A DNA stretch of 5,817 bases. Origin: Paenibacillus sp. (lineage in GTDB: Bacteria; Bacillota; Bacilli; Paenibacillales; NBRC-103111). Below are positions 1 through 5,790 of this stretch, in pieces (position 1 is the first letter of the stretch; each line of letters opens with the position of its first letter). The position numbers and the translations under genes were made by a program. The notes beneath the pieces are model-generated. The model saw only the letters and a program-made list of their open reading frames with translations, did not search any database and was not told the DNA's origin. The DNA lies in assembly GCA_029239545.1 (NCBI GenBank), contig JARBUQ010000326.1:1-5817 (forward strand). Direction: 5' to 3'.

Positions 1-28
1 GTCGAGAAAGACCAAAAGTGTGAGCAAA

Positions 29-148
29 AGGGCAGGCAGGTGGAGCGGAGAAACGAAGTGTTCGCCTTTGTCTTTGGGTTCCAACCTCTAAAAAATATAA
101 TCTAAGGAACCCAAGGACAACCGCGATCGGAGCCCACTTGTCTGCCCT
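29..148. repeat. Long imperfect palindrome, foldable ~120-nt element
   Basis: The outer arms 29-43 and 134-148 can pair along all 15 positions as RNA, with two G-U pairs. The inner arms 62-82 and 106-126 pair over 21 positions with two mismatches and one G-U; the innermost nine bases (TTGGGTTCC at 74-82 against GGAACCCAA at 106-114) are perfect. The apical loop 83-105 is A/T-rich and includes TATAAT at 96-101. On the left side a small hairpin (CGAA at 54-57 with TTCG at 61-64) could branch off. No protein frame is convincing here and no flanking target duplication is visible. The size and symmetry fit a dispersed intergenic repeat, a MITE-like element or a structured RNA. Which of these it is cannot be decided from one copy. 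Confidence 0.6.
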
Positions 149-180
149 CCCATGCGCCAAACTGAATTCCCCCTCCAAGG

Positions 181-220
181 ACCTGACTGGTGAACTTCGT
201 GAACTTCCAGTCAGGTTTTT
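181..220 (+). terminator. Rho-independent terminator reading rightward
   Basis: A perfect 10-bp stem (ACCTGACTGG at 181-190 with CCAGTCAGGT at 207-216) is followed at once by further T residues to 220. This is a canonical intrinsic terminator for transcription entering from the left on the plus strand. The 16-nt loop contains GAACTTC twice. Read in the opposite direction, as needed by the lipoprotein gene ending at 234, the same stem has A residues before it and no T-run after it. It would therefore be a weaker stop for that gene, unless it works bidirectionally. No plus-strand gene is visible between position 1 and the hairpin, so the gene it serves probably ends at or just before the window edge. 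Confidence 0.65.
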
Positions 221-233
221 CGTACTTGCTTCA

Positions 234-1280
234 TCACTTACTGGCTTTCTCAACCGTGCGGCGAATAATGATTTCGTTATCCAGAACAAGATTGTTCGTC
301 CAGATGAAGGAGCCTTTGCTGAATTCGGATTTGTAATTCGTATATTCCGACTTGTTGTCTACTCCAACCGATTCTGTCTTATACACTGTAGCGCTCGGCC
401 ACTTGGAATCGTCGAAAGCTTTGGCGTACCAGTTTTCCGGTACTTTAAAGTGAGCTGCGTAGCATTTTTTCTCGCAAGAGGGCATGGAGGAGGCTTTGGG
501 CGTAGACCGAATAGTCTTGCCATCCTTCACCTCGATAACCAGATCACTTTTATTCGCCAGAGGAGAGATGTAGAAGTTCTGGGCTTTCCAGCTGCTGTCT
601 GTTACGGTTCCATCGCTGAATACGGCAACGATACCGGCATCGCCTGGGTGATAGGAACTGCCTTTGTTTTCCTCCGTGCCCAGTCCCAGATTCTCTTCCC
701 AATCGACTACCTTAATGGCGTAGGTCATTGGGTAAGAGGCTTTGAACTGCACCACATGGGAGTTAAAAGGAGTAAAGGGCACAGCATCCTTGGCTACCGG
801 TTTGCCATTTATGTACAGTTCGAAATAGTTGTCGGCAAATATATATCCCGTAATCAGCTTGCCGTCCGGATCAATTTCGATGACAGGCACCTTGCTCAGA
901 TCTACAGCCGCGATACTTTTATGCTGGACATTTTTGCACGGGTTGGACAAGTCAGAGGCATCACTTATCTTAATGTTCACATCTGACGGGACGATCCATT
1001 TGATTCCATCATCAGAAGATATTTCCCCCAACGCTGCTATGAGACCGCCCTTGCAATTCAATAGTCCGGGATTAATGGTTTTGGCTGGTCCTTGTGTAAA
1101 GCTTGCTTGCTCTGTGTTTGAGGCTGATGTTCCTGCTGCAGCAGCGGTGGTGGGTGGTGCCGCCGTTTGTTGAGGCGAGGCAGTTGCAGATGAGGAAGCG
1201 GTTGGTTGTTCCTTGCTGCTTGCACAACCGGTTATCGTAATAGCGGAGATGAGTAGTGCTAACAATAATGGTTTTTTCAT
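234..1280 (-). CDS. Secreted lipoprotein of unknown function, beta-rich C-terminal domain
   Basis: This encodes a 348-residue protein predicted to be exported and anchored to the outer face of the cytoplasmic membrane by lipid. The N-terminus has two lysines, a hydrophobic stretch (about residues 4-17) and the lipobox I-T-G-C, giving Cys19 as the lipidated residue. Residues about 20-60 form a Ser/Thr/Ala/Pro/Gln-rich linker of the kind that spaces a domain from the membrane. The rest has alternating hydrophobic and polar segments suggesting beta-sheet. It includes FADNYFELYINGK (148-160), WYAKAFDDSKWP (284-295) and a terminal strand rich in Ile and Arg. The DDSxWP-type segment recalls galactose-binding-like jelly rolls, but this is only a resemblance. 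Four further cysteines (76, 115, 269, 273) include a CxxxC pair and could form disulfides. ATG at 1280 is chosen over an in-frame TTG at 1304 because a strong ribosome binding site lies 7 bases before it. I do not recognise the family; the lipoprotein call is firm, the function is unknown. Confidence 0.85.
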   Translation of the reverse strand: MKKPLLLALLISAITITGCASSKEQPTASSSATASPQQTAAPPTTAAAAGTSASNTEQASFTQGPAKTINPGLLNCKGGLIAALGEISSDDGIKWIVPSDVNIKISDASDLSNPCKNVQHKSIAAVDLSKVPVIEIDPDGKLITGYIFADNYFELYINGKPVAKDAVPFTPFNSHVVQFKASYPMTYAIKVVDWEENLGLGTEENKGSSYHPGDAGIVAVFSDGTVTDSSWKAQNFYISPLANKSDLVIEVKDGKTIRSTPKASSMPSCEKKCYAAHFKVPENWYAKAFDDSKWPSATVYKTESVGVDNKSEYTNYKSEFSKGSFIWTNNLVLDNEIIIRRTVEKASK

Positions 1281-1287
1281 AGAATCG

Positions 1288-1295
1288 ACTCCTTC
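1288..1295 (-). promoter_or_regulatory. Ribosome binding site of the lipoprotein gene
   Basis: On the minus strand this reads GAAGGAGT, a near-ideal Shine-Dalgarno sequence, seven bases before the ATG at 1280. It settles the start, because the upstream TTG at 1304 would add eight non-signal residues ahead of the lysine-rich N-region. A strong independent site suggests efficient translation even if the gene is read from the kinase transcript. Confidence 0.8.
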
Positions 1296-1338
1296 AATTT
1301 TCAATACGCAATCAAGGACGGTGCTGCCGTATACCCTG

Positions 1339-1367
1339 ATTGTAATTACGGATTGTGTCAGGAAGAA
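1339..1367 (-). promoter_or_regulatory. Weak candidate promoter for the lipoprotein gene
   Basis: On the minus strand TACAAT (1344-1339) differs from the -10 consensus at one position. At 17-bp spacing the -35 hexamer would be TTCTTC (1367-1362), a poor match. It would give a leader of roughly 50 bases before the ATG at 1280. The 171-base gap between kinase and lipoprotein genes is long enough for a separate promoter, but the weak -35 keeps this tentative. Read-through from the kinase gene is equally possible, since I see no T-tailed hairpin in the gap. Confidence 0.25.
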
Positions 1368-1451
1368 GTCGATCCGTTCCAGTGATGTTACTAAGAATAC
1401 AAAGTTATTTCGGTCCAGACGTGTTGCCAGGATTGAAAAGTTATTCCGTTA

Positions 1452-2891
1452 TTACTCCCGTGGCAAAGTTGCCAGGAATACACTTCCATCCGGAGAGCTA
1501 TCCAGCAGCTTCAAATCTCCACCCAGCGACCTCATAATCATCAGACTCAGAGGCAGCCCCAAGCCCATTCCCCGCACATTCTTCTGCTTAACTGCCCCCC
1601 GGAAAAAACGCTCGAATATAAAAGGCTGCTCATCTACTGGAATACCGGAACCCTGATCCCGAACTTCAATATGAACAAGGCCGTCCTTTTCATATAAGGA
1701 AACATTAATGCTTCCGTCAGTCCCTGTCGCGACCATGGCGGCTTTGGAGTTGTTAAGCAGATTCGACACAACTTGCTGCAGCCGGGAAGGATCGGTCAGA
1801 GCGAAAAGCTCCACTACAGGTAATTGAGTACGAATCGGGAGACAGTCGCTCAGGCTCGGTGACAATTCACTTTGAGCAGCAATATCCAGAAGCAGCGTAT
1901 TCAGATTCGTCCTCTCTTTCACCACTTGAAAGGACGATGCAGCAAAAGAGTTGAAATCCAGCAAATCCTCAATCATCTTCTGCAGCCGTCCGCATTCCTT
2001 GAGGCAGATTTCCAGGAACTGTTTCGCATTTTCACCCGTTACGACTCCGTCATTCACAGCCTGCACGAGTGCGCTAATGGAAGTGACCGGCGTTTTCAGC
2101 TCATGAGTTACTCCGGCCAGCAGCTGATTTCGCAAATTTTCCAGATGACTGAGACGAGCGGCCATTTCCTGAAAGGAATGCTGCAGCTCCTGTACCTCCT
2201 TGCCTTCTACGGGTGTGGTCCATGTGACCTCGTAATTGCCGGCTACGATCTGTTTGGCCGCTTGCGCTACCTCCTGAACGGGTTTGACCAATCTTCGCGC
2301 CAGCAAATAAATAACCGCCCAGCCGAGCAAGGTTGCGCTGCCCAGCATAACCAGCATTAACTTGATGGCGCTTCTGTTGCCGGTGAGCTTTTCTTCCTCC
2401 AGCATGTAATAGACGTGCCCCACCAGCTCTGAGCCGACACTGAGAGTCCGGATCATCATACGATAAGGTTCATCTTGCCGGATGACAATCGATTTCATCT
2501 GCTGCTCCGGGTTGCGAAGGCCTGCATTTTGACGGAAATGCGCACCCAGCTCTTGTGGAGGATTGTTGGGGCGACCGTAGACAGAATTTCCTTCATTGTC
2601 GGTAAAATATACGAACGGAGTTGAATCCAGGCCATGTCGGGTCCTCTGTTCATCCAGAAACCTTCCATACTCGGGTCCCGCATTCCTGAGCAGTTTTCCA
2701 TTGGCATCGATGAATTGGTCTGCTTCATCCACCATGATATTCAGCAATTCAATTTGACTCTGCTCTGTGGAGTATCGAATCCAATAAGAAGAAAGAATGC
2801 CAACGAGAATCAAGCCGAGCAGCAAAGTGATAAAATAGCGGGGGGTCCAATAGCGAAGAAGATTATGCTGCTTGTTCCTATGTATGAACAC
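1452..2891 (-). CDS. Two-component sensor histidine kinase, HAMP type
   Basis: This is a 479-residue membrane kinase that would autophosphorylate on histidine in response to an extracellular signal and pass the phosphate to the regulator encoded just upstream. A short cytoplasmic N-terminus is followed by a first membrane segment (about 19-38), an external region of about 138 residues (38-176), a second membrane segment (about 177-198) and a HAMP linker (about 195-247). The catalytic core is complete: H-box HELKTP with phospho-acceptor His263, N-box with Asn377 and Asn381, G1 box DQGSGIP (412-418), F-box FERFFRG (426-432) and G2 box GMGLGL (441-446). The external region has a short VYFTDNEGNSVYG stretch (94-106) like the strands of a PAS/Cache-type sensor fold, but its ligand is unknown. 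The GTG start lies inside the end of the regulator gene with a 14-base overlap, implying translational coupling. The family call is very secure; the specific signal cannot be read from the sequence. Confidence 0.95.
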   Translation of the reverse strand: MFIHRNKQHNLLRYWTPRYFITLLLGLILVGILSSYWIRYSTEQSQIELLNIMVDEADQFIDANGKLLRNAGPEYGRFLDEQRTRHGLDSTPFVYFTDNEGNSVYGRPNNPPQELGAHFRQNAGLRNPEQQMKSIVIRQDEPYRMMIRTLSVGSELVGHVYYMLEEEKLTGNRSAIKLMLVMLGSATLLGWAVIYLLARRLVKPVQEVAQAAKQIVAGNYEVTWTTPVEGKEVQELQHSFQEMAARLSHLENLRNQLLAGVTHELKTPVTSISALVQAVNDGVVTGENAKQFLEICLKECGRLQKMIEDLLDFNSFAASSFQVVKERTNLNTLLLDIAAQSELSPSLSDCLPIRTQLPVVELFALTDPSRLQQVVSNLLNNSKAAMVATGTDGSINVSLYEKDGLVHIEVRDQGSGIPVDEQPFIFERFFRGAVKQKNVRGMGLGLPLSLMIMRSLGGDLKLLDSSPDGSVFLATLPRE

Positions 2892-3561
2892 GAATCTGAT
2901 ACCCCGTTCCCCGCAGCGTCAGGATATCACCTTCCTCAGAGGGCCAATCCTTCAGCGTTTGCCGAATTCGTTTGATCGACAGATCAACAGCCCGGTCACT
3001 TCCTTCGTAGTCAAAGCCCCAGATCCGTTCTATTAATTGCTCCCGCGTTAACGTCTGGTTCGGATGCTCCGCAAGAAGGAGGAATAGGGCCAGATCCTTG
3101 GGTGCGAGCTTAAGAGGGGTGCCGTGGAGGAACACCTGGTGGGCTTTGAAATCGATTTTGAGACTGCCCAGAAACAAGGCACTGTCCTGCTCGAATAGAT
3201 GGGAGGTCCGGCGAAGCACCGTATTCACTCGGGCGAGAACCTCCTCTACGACGAAGGGCTTGAGAATATAATCGTCGGCTCCTTGCTTCAGCCCGTCCAG
3301 CTTGCTGTGCATATCGCCGAGAGCGGTCAGCATAATGACAGGACAGGAGCTTCTCTCCCGGATCATCTTAAGCAGATCCCACCCGCTGCCATCGGGAAGC
3401 ATGACATCCAGCAGCACGAGAGCGGGAATATGCTTGTTCCATTTATCCAGAGCCTCTTCGTATGTAAAAGCTTGCTGCACTACATAATTTTCCTTTTCCA
3501 GATAAGCCTTCAATACAAGTGATATAGCATATTCATCCTCAACGACCAATATTGGCTTCAC
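2878..3561 (-). CDS. OmpR/PhoB-family two-component response regulator
   Basis: This is a 227-residue cytoplasmic transcription regulator paired with the kinase directly downstream. The receiver domain (about 1-118) has the acidic cluster Glu8-Asp9-Glu10, phospho-acceptor Asp52 in LLDVMLPDGSG, the switch residue Thr79 and Lys101 in the conserved KPF. The C-terminal winged-helix DNA-binding domain (about 128-225) has the usual LTREQLIERIWG segment, the recognition-helix region AVDLSIKRIRQTL and the closing hairpin LRGTGYQI. Length is typical of the family. I place the start at GTG 3561 because GGAGAGGGG lies 8 bases upstream and translation then begins directly with the first receiver strand (KPILVVEDE). 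An in-frame ATG at 3585 with a weaker AAGGG site would add eight residues, and a longer reading frame to 3660 adds an unlikely Pro-rich tail. No strong minus-strand promoter is evident before the gene. Targets are unknown; autoregulation and control of the lipoprotein gene are reasonable guesses only. Confidence 0.93.
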   Translation of the reverse strand: MKPILVVEDEYAISLVLKAYLEKENYVVQQAFTYEEALDKWNKHIPALVLLDVMLPDGSGWDLLKMIRERSSCPVIMLTALGDMHSKLDGLKQGADDYILKPFVVEEVLARVNTVLRRTSHLFEQDSALFLGSLKIDFKAHQVFLHGTPLKLAPKDLALFLLLAEHPNQTLTREQLIERIWGFDYEGSDRAVDLSIKRIRQTLKDWPSEEGDILTLRGTGYQIRVHT

Positions 3562-3569
3562 CTTGCAAA

Positions 3570-3578
3570 CCCCTCTCC
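3570..3578 (-). promoter_or_regulatory. Ribosome binding site favouring the GTG start of the regulator
   Basis: The minus strand reads GGAGAGGGG, 8 bases before the GTG at 3561. This purine-rich site and its spacing argue for GTG as the true start. The alternative ATG at 3585 has only AAGGG, about 10 bases upstream of it. The site overlaps the codons that would follow that ATG. Confidence 0.6.
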
Positions 3579-3706
3579 ATCGCATGTTACATCTACCCTT
3601 TAGTCTAATCGATAAAGATGGGTTGGGAAATGGGGGAGTTTCGGAATGAGAGTAAATCACTGTAGAGCAATGCTTGATTACACAGCTCCCTGTTAGGAAA
3701 GGATGA

Positions 3707-3715
3707 TGATATAAT
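3707..3715 (+). promoter_or_regulatory. Extended -10 promoter for the ATPase/nuclease-type gene
   Basis: The sequence TGATATAAT gives a perfect TATAAT hexamer (3710-3715) preceded by the TG of an extended -10 element at the right distance. No good -35 hexamer is present at 16-18 bp, which is common for extended -10 promoters recognised by the housekeeping sigma factor. Transcription would begin near 3722, leaving a leader of about 60 bases before the start at 3782. Confidence 0.6.
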
Positions 3716-3763
3716 AGAATGGAGAGAAATCGTGGCTTTATATGAAGCGTTAATTGTTATAGT

Positions 3764-3772
3764 GGAAGGGGG
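3764..3772 (+). promoter_or_regulatory. Ribosome binding site deciding the ATPase/nuclease gene start
   Basis: GGAAGGGGG directly abuts an in-frame ATG at 3773, which is too close for efficient initiation there. It stands 9 bases before the in-frame GTG at 3782, a normal distance. This favours the GTG, which also makes the protein begin with RKFPIG as expected for the family. Confidence 0.5.
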
Positions 3773-3781
3773 ATGAACACG

Positions 3782-5467
3782 GTGAGAAAGTTCCCTATTG
3801 GAGTTAGCGATTTTCAGAAAATCATCGAAGAAGATTACTACTATGTGGACAAAAGCTTGTTCATAAAGGAATTGATAGACAGTGGAAGCGAGGTGATTCT
3901 GCTGCCTCGTCCGCGCCGTTTTGGAAAGACCCTTAATCTGTCCATGCTGCGCTACTTTTACGAGAAGACGGACTCTGATACGAGCAGGCTATTCAAGGAG
4001 CTTGCCATCTGGGGGCAAGGAAAGGCTTACAAAGATAAACAGGGAAAGCATCCGGTTATTTTTCTAACCTTTAAGGATGTTAAGAGTCTGAGTGGGGCGT
4101 CATGCCAGGCTAAATTGAAGGAAGTCATACGAGGGGAATATTTGCGGCATAAAATGGTGCTGGAAGCAGATTGGATGGACAGTCACGAAAAACAAGTGTA
4201 TCGAGAGATTATTGAACTCACAGCCGGTCCTCACGCATACGAAGAAAGCTTGAAAAACTTGTCCGCTTACCTTTACCGTTATTATGGAGAGAAAACGGTC
4301 ATCCTGATCGACGAATACGACACCCCGATCCAACAGGGATCCCTTCACGGCTTCTACGACGAAGTGGTCGGCTTCATGCGTAATCTCCTGAGCGGCGCGC
4401 TCAAAGACAATTCCAGTCTGGAAAAAGGAGTGCTGACGGGCATCCTGCGTATAGCGAAGGAGAGTATTTTCTCAGGTTTGAACAATCTGGAGGTCTGCAC
4501 GCTGCTGAGACGTCCCTACAGTACTCATTTTGGTCTGACTGATGAAGAAGTTGAACAAATGTTGAGAGACAGTCAAGTACCTCTCGAGCTCGAACAAGTC
4601 AGAGAGTGGTATAACGGTTATATATTCGGTGAGTCGACTATTTATAATCCTTGGTCGATAGTCAACTTCTGTGCGAATTGGGAGGAAGGCTTGCAACCGT
4701 ATTGGGTGAACACAAGCAGTAACGACCTGATTCGGCAGTTGCTGACGGAAAGCGGCGGGGAGACGAAAAAAGAACTGGAACGATTGGTACGGGGTGAGAC
4801 TATTCGCAAGGAGATTGACGACAACATCGTGTTTCGGGATATCAATCGCAGTTCGGAGACGCTCTGGAGCTTTTTGTTGTTCAGCGGGTATTTGAAGGTT
4901 GTATCCAAGGAGCGGGATCTGCGACTGTACGGCGAGATGAAGATTCCAAACCGCGAAGTGGCGTACTTGTACGAAGACATCATACGAGGGTGGTTCCAGA
5001 CTAGTATCCACAGCGAGCAGCAGCGGGTGATGCTGGAGGCGTTGGTGAGTGGGGATGTTGAGACATTTGAGCAAATATTTCGGGATTTCGTCACCCATAC
5101 GTTCAGCATGTTTGATCCAGCAGGGACCGAGCCGGAGAAAGTGTATCATGCCTTCGTATTGGGACTGCTGGTCAGCCTGCGAGACAGGTATGAAGTCAAA
5201 TCCAATCGGGAGAGCGGGTACGGGCGTTACGACGTCATGCTCATCCCGAGAGAGGTAGTGGATCAGGGAACGGCGCGCCTGGGTATCATCCTTGAATTCA
5301 AGAAAGCCAATCGTGGGGAAACATTGGAACAAGCGGTAAAAGCCGCGCTGAAGCAAATAGATGACAAGCACTACGTTAGCGAGTTGGAGGAGCGAGGCGT
5401 GCGGGATGTGCTTAAGCTTGGCATTGCTTTTCGAGGCAAGGAGTTGTGCGTTGAAACATCGGAATAG
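3782..5467 (+). CDS. AAA-ATPase-like protein with C-terminal PD-(D/E)XK nuclease-type domain
   Basis: This 561-residue cytoplasmic protein matches the architecture of the AAA-ATPase_like plus PD-(D/E)XK (DUF1703-type) family, recognised from its motifs. The N-terminus has the hallmark PIGVSDFQKIIEEDYYYVDKSLFI. A family-typical modified Walker A follows (RPRRFGKT, residues 43-50, Lys49), then Walker B VILIDEYDTP with Asp177-Glu178. A segment LTGILRIAKESIFSGLNNL (218-236) is conserved in such proteins. The C-terminal nuclease-type core shows GRYD (Asp484), then EFK (Glu505, Lys507), then QIDDKHY (Gln525 to Tyr531). All expected catalytic positions are present, so the protein looks intact. Length is usual for the family. 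It is transcribed away from the two-component genes from its own extended -10 promoter and has no partner gene in view. The biological role of this widespread, patchily distributed family is not established; nucleic-acid processing is an inference. GTG 3782 is preferred over ATG 3773 on ribosome-binding-site spacing. Confidence 0.9.
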   Translation: MRKFPIGVSDFQKIIEEDYYYVDKSLFIKELIDSGSEVILLPRPRRFGKTLNLSMLRYFYEKTDSDTSRLFKELAIWGQGKAYKDKQGKHPVIFLTFKDVKSLSGASCQAKLKEVIRGEYLRHKMVLEADWMDSHEKQVYREIIELTAGPHAYEESLKNLSAYLYRYYGEKTVILIDEYDTPIQQGSLHGFYDEVVGFMRNLLSGALKDNSSLEKGVLTGILRIAKESIFSGLNNLEVCTLLRRPYSTHFGLTDEEVEQMLRDSQVPLELEQVREWYNGYIFGESTIYNPWSIVNFCANWEEGLQPYWVNTSSNDLIRQLLTESGGETKKELERLVRGETIRKEIDDNIVFRDINRSSETLWSFLLFSGYLKVVSKERDLRLYGEMKIPNREVAYLYEDIIRGWFQTSIHSEQQRVMLEALVSGDVETFEQIFRDFVTHTFSMFDPAGTEPEKVYHAFVLGLLVSLRDRYEVKSNRESGYGRYDVMLIPREVVDQGTARLGIILEFKKANRGETLEQAVKAALKQIDDKHYVSELEERGVRDVLKLGIAFRGKELCVETSE

Positions 5468-5487
5468 GTGATTGAGAAGGAAAGCTG

Positions 5488-5528
5488 GTGCGAACCCTAA
5501 GCTCCAATGAAAATACTGGGGTTCGCAC
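5488..5528. repeat. 10-bp inverted repeat downstream of the ATPase/nuclease gene
   Basis: GTGCGAACCC (5488-5497) and GGGTTCGCAC (5519-5528) are perfect inverted copies around a 21-nt spacer. AGC (5483-5485) with GCT (5532-5534) could extend the stem beyond a small bulge. It starts 20 bases past the stop codon but has no T-run after it, so it is a poor intrinsic terminator. It could still protect the 3' end of the mRNA. Immediately after the right arm the minus strand carries TGGAGCGGAG (5537-5528), also found next to the palindrome at the left end of the window. This suggests a dispersed intergenic repeat. Confidence 0.65.
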
Positions 5529-5601
5529 TCCGCTCCAGTAAAGGGATTTGGGAGTTTTGCTGAAATTCGGTTCTGGTTCACCGACAAAATTTTCATATCA
5601 A

Positions 5602-5649
5602 TAGCTCAATTAACCGTGTTCTTCTTGAAGAACACGGTTAATTGAGCTA
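5602..5649. terminator. Perfect 23-bp palindrome, probable bidirectional terminator
   Basis: The arms 5602-5624 and 5627-5649 are exact inverted copies of 23 bp around a two-base centre, with no mismatches. The core (CCGTGTTCTTC with GAAGAACACGG) is G/C-richer and the outer part is A/T-rich, as in two-way terminators placed between convergent genes. The sequence after the stem is only moderately T-rich in either direction, so termination is likely but not certain. Other readings are a binding or resolution site for a dimeric protein, or part of a mobile element. The inverted repeat is certain; the role is not. Confidence 0.5.
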
Positions 5650-5758
5650 ATTAGAGTTTCCCGTTCGTCAAGATATCACACGAATTCTACTTTTCAGTTA
5701 TTTCGACCAGTATGTGATGTGCTTGTGAAGCGACAACCATTAGGTTTGCGAGAAGCGT

Positions 5759-5790
5759 AACTCCTTGGGGAGTTCCGGATTGAACTTTTT
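5759..5790 (+). other. Two overlapping alternative hairpins before a T-run
   Basis: AACTCC (5759-5764) pairs with GGAGTT (5769-5774) across a four-base loop. The second arm overlaps AGTTC (5771-5775), which can instead pair with GAACT (5782-5786), followed directly by T residues to 5790. The two stems exclude each other, a layout like a small attenuator, but both are short and chance pairing is possible. Confidence 0.25.

Noticed and set aside
1..105. Open plus-strand frame from the left edge to a TAA at 103-105
   Set aside because: It passes through the palindromic element and reads as low-quality sequence; there is no support for it as the end of a real gene. A much shorter frame ending with TGA at 21-23 is equally possible.
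138..986. Plus-strand reading frame of 282 codons opposite the lipoprotein gene
   Set aside because: It runs through the terminator hairpin and antisense to a protein with a clean lipoprotein signal. The translation has no recognisable domain and its start lies inside the left palindrome.
3562..3660. N-terminal extension of the response regulator up to 3660
   Set aside because: The added residues (Pro/Ser-rich, before the first receiver strand) do not fit the family, and a good ribosome binding site precedes GTG 3561.
3601..3680. Minus-strand promoter for the regulator gene (TAGACT at 3607-3602 as -10)
   Set aside because: The best -35 at 17 bp is TTTCCC and other pairings are no better, so no promoter can be supported.
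4472..5596. Long minus-strand reading frame of 374 codons opposite the ATPase/nuclease gene
   Set aside because: It lies antisense to a gene with clear family motifs, has no ribosome binding site or recognisable domain, and is explained as a shadow of the real coding frame.
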